Origin: Sphagnum compactum
Lineage: Eukaryota; Bryophyta; Sphagnopsida; Sphagnales
Reading direction: 5' to 3'
Assembly (NCBI GenBank): GCA_965153455.1
Contig: OZ234496.1
Coordinates: 10,377,863 to 10,441,862, forward strand
DNA length: 64,000 bases
Positions 13,049 to 23,349 of this stretch are shown piece after piece. The position numbers were made by a program, and so were the translations under genes. Positions within the stretch are counted from its first letter, which is position 1. The number at the start of each line of letters is the position of its first letter. The notes beneath the pieces were generated by a model. The model saw nothing but the letters and a program-made list of their open reading frames with translations, ran no database searches and was not told where the DNA came from.

Positions 13049-13771
13049 CTTTTTGCTACTAACATCTTGATTATGATGATTATAAAGTCAAGATCTAAAC
13101 AAAACCACATGTTTGAAATGACTAATTATGTCTATCATGACTAATATCAAAACTAGTAGTGTCCGTTATGACTAAAAAATCTAAAATTGTAGTCAAATTA
13201 GATAACATGTGCTCACATGTGGCAATGTTGGCACCCATGTGGAGTTGTCTATTTTGATTGACATGATTAACATGATTGAAATTAATCATCAAAATATTAC
13301 ACATTTGACAATAATGCTACTTTTTTTTAATGATGTGGCAATATTAAAATTGAAAAAAAAATTATGTTATTACTATTTGAACTTAAATATGAAAACAAAA
13401 TGACAATATGGTATAAATCACTTGTTTTAAATCATTATGCATTATGATTTCATTAACCAAATAATTTTAATAGGGATAACAATAGAAAATTTAAAAAATG
13501 CAATGAGATCATGGAGTATATATTAATTTGAAATTTTGAAATTTTAGCTAAATATTATGATTTAAATGTAGATGTTAATCTTGAACATTAGAAAGAAAAT
13601 GTCAATTTGTGACTACAGTTGCAACCAACATTTCCAACTTATATCTTATATATAATTACAAACATGGTGTCTGTCCGTCCGTCTGTCCGTTTTTACCTTT
13701 TCGAAGTTACCTTCCTTTACCTAATTTACCTAAGTTACTTTTTACTGAGCGACAGTTAAGAAGTTACTGAG

Positions 13772-13890
13772 CGGCAGCAGGGGGGGGCAGCAGGGGGGGC
13801 CAGCAGGGGGGAGGCAGCACAGGTGGGGGGGGGGGGGGCCAGCAGGGGGGGACGGGCGGGAAAGGACCGGACGGGGGAGTGAAGGGAGGT
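13772..13890 (+). repeat. G-run cluster built on GGCAGCAGGGGGG
   Basis: Near-tandem units GCAGCAGGGGGGGG and CCAGCAGGGGGG are followed by a 13-base G run, then GGACGGGCGGG and GACGGGGGAG, and end in a poly-T tract. The many G runs could form G-quadruplexes. Proline-rich minus-strand frames here only reflect the G runs. Confidence 0.85.
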
Positions 13891-14639
13891 GTTTTTTTTT
13901 TTTTTTCGTTTTTTTTTGTGTCCTCCCTCCTTTTCTTGGGGGTGGCTGGAGTGGCGTAGCCACGGGTTACCAACCACTCGTAATTTTAGTTGCATAAATG
14001 AAGTCACATTCAACATCTAGTTGCAAATCATGACTCAGCATGACATCACCAAATGAACAATGGATGATGTATACGGTCAACATATACATGTTCATCCTTT
14101 GACCATCCATATAACATTTGTAGTTAAGTCTTGTTTTACAACTATTAAATATCCACATTATTTGCCACATGTTTTAAATTATGGTAAATTTTTTTAAATG
14201 ATTTTAAATGTTGAAAAAATCCATGCCATCAAATTCCAACAACTTGTGATGGTGCCATTTGGCAATACCAAAACCCATTATGTGGCATTATGTGGTTACA
14301 TACCTACTTACCTATTCATAGGTAAATAATTAAAACCTATCTACCTACTTACCTAGGTAGGTAGGAAGGCAGGTGGGCTAATAAATAACCATGTAAAAAT
14401 TGTTTTTTCATTTTACATTTTGCATTTAAAATTATTTTGTTGAGCTCATCCTCAATGATGCATGTTTTTAAATGTGAAAACCTAAAAGAAGGCACCTTTC
14501 TTATATAATTTATGAGATGAGATTGGAGCACAAAACATGTGGGTTAAATTTTATAGTTATACTGTAGTTGTAAATTGAATTGCAACTAGAAATAGTCTCC
14601 CATATGTTTTGTGATTGTTTTTTATTTTGTAAACTATAT

Positions 14640-15560
14640 AACCAAGTAGGTAAATAACAAACTAATTAATTAACTAATTAACTAACCAATTAATTAACCA
14701 TTAACTTAATACCTACCTAGCTACCCATTTACACACCTACTTATAATTACCTATTATTCTTTAATTATTTAATTCTAGAAGTAAAAAATTTAATTTTTCT
14801 TCATATTTTCTATTAACTAATCAATTAATTTCATATAATAGTAATTCATCAACAATACGTAATTATATTACGAAATCAATTATTTAATATAAAATTAATA
14901 ATTAATTAAAATTGTTGCAATTAATTTTTTTAATGAAATTAATTAACAAGTTAATATTTAAATTTAAATTTAAATTAATTATTAATTTAAAAAATTCTAC
15001 ACTTAACCTTTTAAATGTTAGTTATCAAATAAATGAATAAATTAGTAATTTATTGAGTATCTAATGTAATAAAATACTAAATAATAATAAATATGAAAAT
15101 TTCAATAATAACTATTAATTTATGATCTTGTTAACATATTTAGTTGATAAATATCATTGGAAAAAAATCAATTCTTATTCAGCATTAATATTAAGTAAAT
15201 AATTTAGCTCGTGAATAATTAATTTATTAATATTATTTATTAATAAATTAAATTAATCAATAAGAAATAATAAATATAGATTATTAACTCATTAAAAATA
15301 TTAATTCATTTTCATTTATTTAGTTATTATTCTATAGTTTACATTATTTAATTAGTTGTTTTATAGTATTATTTAATGAATATTTAATATTTGTTTAACA
15401 TGAAAATGATGTCATGTTAATATGACCTCACCATTATAATTTAACTATACATTAAAAAACATGATACATTTATAAACAAACCATAATATAAAATGAAATT
15501 ATTTATTTTAATATGTTCATAATATGAAGTAATATGCGTTGAATATAGGTTAAATACATT
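14640..15560. other. Very AT-rich left flank of the gene-fragment/Helitron island
   Basis: Dominated by AATTAATTAA-type words with almost no G or C, and no coding signal. Similar sequence resumes on the other side of the island at about 25735, as if the island interrupts one AT-rich tract. Confidence 0.6.
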
Positions 15561-15892
15561 TAAATATGCTAAATAGTTTTTAATATATGTTTCATATACC
15601 TTGATCACATGTATAGGCACAAAACACCTTCATGTACATATAGTACGACAAAAGGTGTCCCTGTATGTTAAGTGATTTCACTAGATTATGAATGAATTCA
15701 TTGTTTATAGTGAACGAGACCTAATGGGGAAATAGTGAATTCACTTGTCTAGTGAATAGGGACTAGTGAATTGCACCCACATTTTGTTGAAATGATAAAA
15801 TGTATAAGCACACCACAAGAAATAACCAAAATTTGACTAAATTTGCAATTAAATGAACAGAAAGGTCTATTACATAATGTAAAGGGTGTCGT

Positions 15893-15945
15893 GGTTGTCA
15901 GGCGTGGTCAGGCGTGGTCGTCAGGCGTGGTCGTTGGCGTGGTCG
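15893..15945 (+). repeat. Short tandem repeat of CAGGCGTGGTCGT
   Basis: Four to five imperfect copies of GGCGTGGTCGT/GTCAGGCGTGGTC stand exactly where base composition changes from AT-rich to GC-richer. They mark the left edge of the gene-fragment island. Confidence 0.75.
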
Positions 15946-16170
15946 TGATGAAATGAAGCTTTTTTCATTCATCATCTGACCCGTCCATCTATCCCTCTCA
16001 TCATCCAGGGTCATCCAGGGCCACAAGCTGCCTATCAGTCTATGAGGCTCAGCAGCAGCAACGTCCCCCGGCAGTTCTGCAGCGTGCAAGGAGGATTGAG
16101 CTTGATGATGAATCCTCCTCCCATGGGGAAGAATCAGCAATGCCGACTCCTGCCGAAGATTGCACCACCG

Positions 16171-16258
16171 CCACCCCAAAAAGTTGGAGTGCTTCTAACC
16201 TGATGGAATGCCAGCTGCAGAGCCTGCGGCAACCAGGGAAAGCTTGCGCTCACGGCTA
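16171..16258 (-). pseudogene. CLC chloride channel exon fragment, copy C
   Basis: Read on the minus strand the segment gives [22 protein letters not shown], split here as [10 protein letters not shown] then [12 protein letters not shown]. This matches the CLC-e/CLC-f-like region just before the GFNAAVAG helix. The reading ends at TCAG followed by GTTAG, consistent with a retained exon-intron junction. A related copy lies at 18360-18450. At its right edge (ATTGTT, 16258-16263) it is interrupted by a segment carrying other gene fragments, and its missing half resumes at 17546. Confidence 0.7.
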
Positions 16259-16261
16259 TTG

Positions 16262-16406
16262 TTTAGTCACGTCCCGACTCCTGTGGCTGATGTTCCCAGC
16301 CCCGATGGTTTGGTCGGGTCCGCTCTGCCTTATTCCTTCGATTTCAAGCGCCTGGGTGTGCGAGTAACCGCTTTCTTAATTTCTCCTTGGATCGAAAAAG
16401 GCACAG
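16262..16406 (+). pseudogene. Non-specific phospholipase C (NPC) exon fragment
   Basis: The plus-strand frame reads [17 protein letters not shown], then [10 protein letters not shown], then [10 protein letters not shown]. In plant non-specific phospholipases C (phosphoesterase family hydrolysing phospholipid head groups) these blocks occur in the same order near the end of the catalytic domain, where isoleucine- or leucine-SPWI follows RLGVRVP. The match stops at GGCACAG followed by GTACCT, a plausible splice donor, so the piece looks copied from genomic DNA with its intron start. No start codon, remaining exons or catalytic N-terminal part are present. It is inserted between two halves of a CLC exon. 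Confidence 0.8.
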
Positions 16407-16619
16407 GTACCTTATATTCTCGAAACTCTACCACGTTTTCCCCCCTAGCTAAATCTTCTTGACAGCACGATCTTCTTGACGCGATGCTTGGGCCGGCACC
16501 TTTGATGGTGTCCTCTCTCTCAATACTCCAAGAACGGATTGCCTATGTAAGCACATTTTTTCTCATCAGGCTAAGTATCTCCCCTGGATCCGGTGCTGCA
16601 ATTTGTAGCACAAGTGTTA

Positions 16620-16700
16620 GCCAGGTCTTCATCTTTCTTGGATGAAATTCCTAGAGTTGAACAGTGTTTTGTTAGTGAATGTGATGCTTGCCAGGCACAG
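16620..16700 (+). pseudogene. Possible Ty3/Gypsy integrase zinc-finger scrap
   Basis: One frame contains [12 protein letters not shown], which resembles the C-x2-C half of the integrase zinc finger (V..CD.CQ..K). The expected His-His half is not readable, and a stop follows after two residues. The call is weak and chance similarity cannot be excluded. Confidence 0.25.
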
Positions 16701-16765
16701 AAGTGCCAATAGCTACTTGCTCCAGGTTCTTGCAAAGATATTTTGGACTGGCACATAGAAGGCAT

Positions 16766-16894
16766 AGCAGCAGCATAATTGGTGAGACCACCCTTCAAGC
16801 CATAACGTGGAAACTCATGGGCATAGGCAGCAGTCAGCAAAATGTCACCAGCAAGAGTGGCATAGATGATTTGAGCCACAATGTCTTTGTTGGT
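16766..16894 (-). pseudogene. RPL5: Cytosolic ribosomal protein L5 (uL18) fragment
   Basis: The minus-strand frame gives TNKDIVAQI, then [19 protein letters not shown], then GGLTNYAAA, 43 codons in all. This corresponds to the RPL5 segment TNKDIVAQ...[20 protein letters not shown] of the large ribosomal subunit. The reading loses similarity directly after TNYAAA, where YCTGLLLARR should follow. There is no start codon, and EVGL has become KGGL. It is a fragment without its own promoter or termini, embedded among pieces of unrelated genes. Confidence 0.85.
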
Positions 16895-17297
16895 CTAGAC
16901 AAATAAATGTAAAGGAACAGATGCATATACTACTCAGGTTCCAACATACACAAGTAGTAAAGCAGAATTGACATAACACATTAGGAACCCAAAACTGGAG
17001 ACAGGCAGTCATGTAGGGGCATTACAAATCACTTTTTCCTACCACTCAGATCAACTATTAATGAAGAGATTACAAAGAAAATTGGACTTATGTGCAGACA
17101 CTGTCAGTCTCACTCAAAATCCAGAGAGTGCCACCTAGATCAAAAGGAATAGATCCCGGATGGGTCTTTTGCAGTTGCATGTCTAAGAACGTCTGATCAA
17201 ATAGTAAGTCTGGATGCACAGCTCTGGCGCAGCAAGAACAGCAGCTTCAGCTTGGACGGAACTCTTACAGTGCGAGTATCAGCAATGCCAGGAGCAG

Positions 17298-17405
17298 AGA
17301 GGGAGCACATTGCTGGCATTCACAGGGGACCCAGAGGAGATTAGCGGCAGTATCCAACGTTACGAAGTACTCTACGCTTGGAGTTTCGATGTCGATAAAC
17401 GCGTA
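17298..17405 (-). pseudogene. Pepsin-like (A1) aspartic protease fragment
   Basis: The minus strand reads YAFIDIETPSVEYF, then VTLDTAANLLWVPC, then ECQQCAPS. It matches the first active-site region of plant pepsin-like aspartic proteases, normally GTPP..F.V.LDTGS.L.WVPC.C..CAP. The catalytic DTG triplet is DTA here, so even an intact protein of this form should be inactive. Only about 36 codons are clearly homologous. The flanks carry no further protease domain. It belongs to the same cluster of unrelated gene pieces. Confidence 0.8.
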
Positions 17406-17545
17406 GAAGGAACTACAGGCACATGAACAACAATAACAACACAAATGCAAAGAACTGGAGAATTTGATTCATTACCAATCCAGGTATCGTCATGCATGCC
17501 AGGCTTCTCATACCCATTTCATAGAGAAATCTGGAGAAGTTGGCC

Positions 17546-17838
17546 ATTGTTCCAACACCATTAGCTATGGATGCGCCAATTTCCACACTGGGCCCTTCTA
17601 GACCGAGCGAGTTACCAGTGCCAACAATTATATTCTAATCACATCTGGCTCATACCCATTTGTTTTCAGGTAAGACCTGCCAACAATACAAGGACAGCAA
17701 CAAGCAGCATGATGCCTTCAATTTTCAATTTGTTTGTAAAAATTGCAATCCAACTCTCAATATGGCAGGAAGAAACTAGGTACTCAATCAACTTGCCATT
17801 TGAGAGAGGCTATAAACTATAAACCCATGTTGTGCAGT
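17546..17838 (-). repeat. CLC segment duplication, copy B (copy A at 18441-18748)
   Basis: About 290 bp are shared almost base for base with 18441-18748, from the IANGVG codons through the intron up to GTTGTGCAG. Copy B keeps EGPSVEIGASIANGVG, closer to the family consensus than copy A. The shared block ends abruptly on both sides. Confidence 0.9.
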
Positions 17839-18440
17839 TCTCAACCAAGCCAGAGCCACGACACAGTGATGTAGCAACCAGCTTGGCAGCCACCAGCTGC
17901 AACAACAAATCAACAGGAGGGGCCCGCACCCATGGTCGTTGTGACTCCAGCAGTACATCTACATTCTCAAAACTCCAGTACAGTATCTCAGGGTATACCA
18001 ATGCTATCAGGCCCACTGCCAACCCTCCTACATGTGGTAGCAAGCTTGAAGGCTAATATTGTGCATTTCTGAAGAATAGAAAATTGGGTAGATTGTTTGC
18101 CAGCAGGGGAGCGGAAGTCATAGGGAGGGATCTTAAATGCAGGGTCAGAGCCCAGGCCAGCCTGCGATACCACATTGGCCAGTACTGAGCTCAGCAACAA
18201 CATGGCTGTGGTGAGTGATGGCACAGCCTCTGTAGTTGAAAAACGTAACACAAACTCCAATGCAAAGTAGCAGCCTGCCACAGCTACATTGAACCCTATT
18301 CTTTCCCCACTATCATCCATTAGGCAAACCTGTTGCAAGAAAGTTCCTACAAAGTGATTCTTGGAAGTTGGAGTGCTTCTGACCTAATGAGAAGCCAACT
18401 GCAGAGCCTGCAACAACCAAGGAAAGCTTGCGCTCACGAC

Positions 18441-18748
18441 TGTTGTTGAGAACTGTTCCAACACCATTAGCTATGGATGGGCCAATTTCCACATTAGGCC
18501 CTTTTGGACCAAGCGAGTTGCCAGTGCCAGCAATTATATTCTGATCACATCTGGCCCATACCCATTTGTTTTCAGGTAAGACCTGCCAACAATACAAGGA
18601 GAGCAGCAGCAAGCAGCATGATGCCCTCAATTCTCAATTTGTTTGTAAAAATTGCAATCCAACTCTCAATATGGTAGGAAGAAACTAGGTACTCAATCAA
18701 CTTGCCATTTGAGAGAGGCTATAAACTATAAACCTGTGTTGTGCAGGT
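18441..18748 (-). repeat. CLC segment duplication, copy A
   Basis: Partner of 17546-17838. Copy A continues without break into [12 protein letters not shown], whereas copy B is cut at that point by the insertion holding the NPC, RPL5 and protease fragments. Confidence 0.9.
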
Positions 18749-18779
18749 ATCAGAAAACAGGACCAGATCCCAGCAGGTG

Positions 18780-18990
18780 ATTATATCAGGGCGGTTCTCA
18801 ATGTTCATAATCACCATGATTCCTAAAAAATTCAAAGACCCATTTTGTGGTATGTCATCATTAGGACAGGGAGTATCGCATTGGAACCAGTGGTTCTTTG
18901 AAAATTCAAATAACCAAACAACCAACCGGGGGTTTTTTTCTTTGACCACAAAATTTATGACCATTGTTGGGCTTGGTGCGTGAAACACTC
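18780..18990 (+). repeat. Dispersed repeat containing GTGGTTCTTTGAAAATTC, copy 1
   Basis: It shares GTGGTTCTTTGAAAATTCAA and a GGTTCT...TTCATAATCA..ATGATTC block with 44480-44815. A looser relative with repeated GGTTCT words lies near 49385-49640. Element class and ends are unknown. Confidence 0.5.
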
Positions 18991-19184
18991 CTCCAATTCT
19001 GTTATTCTATGTGCCTTTCTCAATTGAGTGCTAGATCTTCAGGATCTGATACCCTTTTCCTTGCCATTGAGCTTAAAGCTTAAAACTCAGGAACCCTTAT
19101 GATATTTTTACCTTCAAAACCCAAGCGTTATTTATATTCATTCGGCTCTGTCCTCACTTTCATATGACGTTATGTTCTTTGCAG

Positions 19185-19411
19185 GTGTGATTGAATACTA
19201 TGGTATGGAAAGGGCCTAAGGCAAATGGAATACAAGCATATTGAATCACAGTTATCTGATCATTGGCTAGTGAGCTCCACTTTCATGGCTAAATTGGAGA
19301 TTGCAAGCCATGGAAGACTGAAACCAATTTTCTGCAGGAATTCCAATGTGGAAGTGGAAGAACCCAGACCTACTACACTCATCACTATTTCCCACAACAT
19401 CCCAGTTTTAT
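19185..19411 (+). pseudogene. Inositol polyphosphate 5-phosphatase exon fragment
   Basis: After a splice-acceptor-like TTTGCAG, the plus strand reads CD, stop, ILWYGKGLRQMEY, then ESQLSDHWLVSSTFMAKLEI. Plant type I 5-phosphatases (removing the 5-phosphate of InsP3 or phosphoinositides) have WCDRILWYGKGL and SDHRPVYS.F at these places, the second conserved catalytic region. Two invariant positions are broken by C-to-T at CpG: Arg CGA became TGA at 19192-19194, and Arg of SDHRPV became Trp. The open frame then runs to a stop near 19411. It is a fragment, the fifth gene family represented in this cluster and the one nearest the Helitron gene. Confidence 0.82.
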
Positions 19412-20111
19412 GAGGTAAAAGAATTTTCATTTCAGCTCAATTGAAGACTCTGGCCAACAATGTGAGTTGTTTCCATTTTCTATAGCAGAGTTCTAATTCA
19501 ACAAATTCAAACATCCAAACATCTAAGATGTCTAACATAGCAGCCAAATAGAACAGTTCCTTTCACCTTTCTTGGAAGATAGTTTTCTAGCAGTTCTTTT
19601 GTTTGAACAACAGTGCATGAACAGAAAGTGATAACATGAAATGCACCCATCAGGTGATATAGAGCTTCAAAGCCACAACCATTGATTTGGAGTACTCACC
19701 ATAATGATGTCAGTGTGTAACTCCCAACTTAGAGCATGCGCTTTTCAAGAGAAGGTCAGGTTTCTCTGAGATGTGAGTATAATTGTGACATGGAAAAGGC
19801 ACATTTAGAGCTTGAGTAATAATGTGAGCAACAATACTTTGGGATCAGGATGGTTCTATCACATTTTTTCAAAGAATTGGTTTGAAGTTTTAACCAGCAG
19901 TGGGCACGGCCGTCTTTGGAGTTCTCAAATAGGGCTACAATTGTTGATACAAACTATATTGTTTGAAGCTTGAACTATTTCTTGATTGCAGGGAAAATCA
20001 ACTAACCTCGAGCAAATTGACTTTTTGGAAAATCATGTTCCACATATTAATGATCTAGCAGAATTCAATCAAGACATGTCGAAATCTGCACGTGAACGTC
20101 GCAATCGCCTG

Positions 20112-20759
20112 CAGAGAGAACGGCGTGCCATGCAACGTACAGAGTCGACCGAACCAGAAGAGCGAAGTAATCGTCTGTGTCAATAACGGCAAACCGTACC
20201 ACAAGCAACAGCACGTGCACAACCTTTTTTAATCAATGACGCATTGCAATTGTTTGGAGAGTCGGTCGGGCCATTTGAAACGCCACAAGAGCGAAATAAG
20301 CATCTACGTCGAGAGCGACGAACTGTACGACAAGCAGCAGCACGTGCACAACCTTCTCTTAGCAATGACGCATTACAATTGTTTGGAAAGTCGGCCGAGC
20401 CATCTGAAACGCCACAAGAACGAAGTAATCGTCTACGTCGAGAGTGGCGAACCGTACGACAAGCAGCAGCACCTACACAACCTTCTCTTGGCAATGATGC
20501 ATTACAATTATTTGAAAAGTCGGTTGGGCCATCTGAAACGCCACAAGAGCGAAGTAATCGTTTACGTTGAGAACGGCGAACCGTACGACAAGCAGCAGCA
20601 TGTGCACAACCTTCTCTAATTAATGATGCATTGCAATTGTTTGAAGAGTCGGTTGGGCCATTTGAAACGCCACAAGAGCGAAATAATCGTCTATGTTGAG
20701 AATGGCGAACCGTACGACAAGCAACAGCACGTGCACAACCTTCTCTTGGCAATGACGCA
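20112..20759 (+). repeat. 129-bp in-frame tandem array coding a 43-residue Arg-rich repeat
   Basis: Units start at GCATT(G/A)CAATT with exact 129-bp spacing: 20241, 20370, 20499, 20628 and 20757, with a partial earlier unit from about 20112. Each unit encodes ALQLFEKSVGPSETPQER, then RLRRERRTVRQAAA. It stays in frame with the downstream Rep domain. Arg-rich ETP.ER..RL repeats are typical of Helitron N-terminal regions and may bind DNA. The long minus-strand frame over this array is only its shadow. Confidence 0.95.
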
Positions 20760-23349
20760 TTGCAATTGTTTGCAGATGAAGATGCGTCAGCCCCAGCACG
20801 ATGGGATTGTGGAGAAATGGACACAATCTGTGGATTCTGTAATGTGAAAATGTGGATTAAAGAACGATTGGCAAAGTCGAGCAACAAGAACCCACAGTTT
20901 TCTCTGTGTTGCGAGAATGGCAAAATTCTATTGCCGAGTCTTCCTGCAACACCGCAAGAGTTGGAAGTTCTTTTAACCAGCAAAGAAAGAAGTGCCGTCA
21001 AATTTCGGGATCAGATTCGCATGTACAATTTAGTGTTCGCATTCACTTCGCTCAGTGCCAAAGTTGATGAATTGGTAACAAGAGGCACTGGACCGTACTC
21101 CTTTCGCATTCAGGGTGAGCTTTATCACAAAATCGGATCCCTGTGTCCTGCCGAAGGACACCGTCCACAATTTGCACAGTTGTACATTCATGATACGGAG
21201 AACGAACGTCAAAACCGCCATGCTGTTATGCCATTGCTTGATCCAATGACGTTGGATCAGTTGTTGACCATGATGTACAATATCAATCCCTATGTCAAAA
21301 TGTTCAAAATGGCAAGGGATATGATGGCAATAGAAGGTGTTCCCACGAATCTAAAATTGCGTCTCATTGCTTCTCGAACAAAGGATGCCCGCCGGTACAA
21401 TGTGCCGATGGCCGATGAAGTCGCAGCATTGATGGTAGGAGATGGTTCTGAGGCCGTAGACAAGCGTGACATTGTTGTTACTCAGCAAGCTGGCCCATTT
21501 CGGCGCATTTCCGAACTACATGTGGGATACATGGCTCTACATTATCCATTATTATTTCCTTACGGTGAGGATGGATGGCATCCGAATATTCCACTCAATG
21601 GTGTTGCTTTGCAGGATGTTGATGCGGATTTGGATGAAGACCATGCACAAAAATCTGAGCATCATAGAAAACATCACAATGTGACAATGGCTGAATTTTA
21701 CGGTTATCAACTTCAGCATCGAAACACTGATGGCATTGCGTTACTTCGGGGTGACCGATTGAGGCAGCAATACATTGTGGATGCTTATGCAGCTATCGAA
21801 CAAAACCGCTTGAGGTATCTACGCCTGAATCAAAAAAAGCTTCGTGCAGATCTCTATCAAGGCCTTCAAGATGCCATCGCTGCAGGTGACAATAGCGTTG
21901 TTACCATCGGACAAAGGATCATTCTGCCATCTTCTTTCACAAGAGGTCCACGTCACATGGTTCAAAATTATCAAGATGCCATGGCAATCTGTAGATGGGC
22001 CCATTGCCCGGATGCGTTTGTTACATTCACTTGCAATCCCTTATGGGCTGAGATCAAGAGAGCATTGCTACTCGGACAACAACCTCAAGATCGACCGGAT
22101 TTGGTAACCCGAGTGTTCAAAATCAAACAGAAGGAGTTGATTAATGACATTCATAAGAAGCATATTCTGGGACGCACGATTGCGGGAATCTATGTCATTG
22201 AGTTTCAAAAGCGTGGGCTGCCGCATGCACACATTCTCATCTTCTTTGCTGAAGACTGCAAGCCACACACAGTCGAGGATGTAGACCGTATGATCAGTGC
22301 TGAACTTCCAAATCCAGAAACAAACAAGTTGGCCCACGAGACGGTTGCCCGTTACATGATGCATGATCCATGTGGAGCTGCGTTTCTAAATGCCCCATGC
22401 ATGGAAGATGGCAAATGCAAAAAAAAATATCCACGCAAGTTCCAATCTGAAACGGTGACGGATGTAAATGGATATCCTATTTATCGACGTAGAAATATGG
22501 GGCATACAGTTTTGGTTCACAGCGTTGAATTGGACAATCGTTGGGTGGTACCGCACAATGTCTATTTGTCGACCAAATACAATGCGCACATCAACGTTGA
22601 AGTCTGCAACAACATTCGTGCAGTCAAGTATCTATTCAAGTACGTTTACAAAGGACATGATTGTGCAACTGTTGAGATATCATGCCAAAGCGACAATGCC
22701 ACCGAAAGGAATGTGGTTGAAGTCGATGAAATTAAAAAATATCTCGATTGTCGCTATGTATCTGCATCGGAAGCAGCGTGGCGAATCTTCAAGTTCGATA
22801 TGCATGAGCGATTTCCTGCCGTTGAGCACCTACAATACCATTTGCCCAATCAACAAATGGTGTTGTTCGAAGATGATGATGATGTGCAGGAAGTGGCAGC
22901 ACGGTCAGCCATTTCCAGAACGATGCTGACGGAATGGTTCAAAACAAACCAAGAATCGGAAGCTGCACGAAGCCTTATATTCGATCAATTCCCTCAACAA
23001 TGGGTGTGGAATCGAAAGTTGAAGCCATGGACAATGCGCAAGAGAGGTCTTGCCATTGGTCGCATATATTATGCACACCCGACATCGGGTGAACGTTATT
23101 ATTTGCGAATGTTGCTAAATTGCGTCAAAGGTGCCACATCCTACGCTCATTTGCGGACAGTGGATGGCACAGAGCACGACACATTCAAAGATGCATGCAT
23201 TGCAATGGGTTTGCTTGCAGATGACAATGAATGGCATCGAGCCTTGGAAGAAGCCGGTCTTTGGGCCTCAGGACAACAGTTGCGTGACATGTTTGCTTCC
23301 ATGCTGATGTTTTGTGAGGTGATGAATCCTAGACAACTATGGGATGCAC

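Larger units (their letters stand above)
17546..18748 (-). pseudogene. CLC-family chloride channel pseudogene, rearranged, with internal duplication
   Basis: Going leftwards on the minus strand, exon-like blocks read GTGNSLGPKGPNVEIG...IANGVGT (18.45-18.58 kb), [15 protein letters not shown] (18.36-18.44), GFNVAVAGCYFALEFVL and SQAGLGSDPAFKIPPYDFRSP (18.11-18.32), then VGGLAVGLIALVYPEILYW and LVATSLCRGSGLV (17.84-18.03). This is the order in plant CLC-e/f-type anion channels or transporters. The segment between DFRSP and VGGLAVG is missing or scrambled. After SGLV the GTGNSLG intron/exon block recurs (17546-17838), so part of the gene is tandemly duplicated. Intron-like DNA between blocks indicates a genomic copy rather than a processed one. 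No complete reading frame remains. Confidence 0.85.

Noticed and set aside
13742-14016. Overlapping proline-rich minus-strand frames
   Set aside because: They are translations of the G-run cluster and remain open in all three frames because of base composition.
20180-21001. A 273-codon minus-strand open frame over the Helitron repeat array
   Set aside because: It is the complement of the in-frame 129-bp repeats. The plus-strand frame continues into the Rep domain with clear motifs, whereas this frame has Cys/Ser/Arg-rich repeats without a family match.
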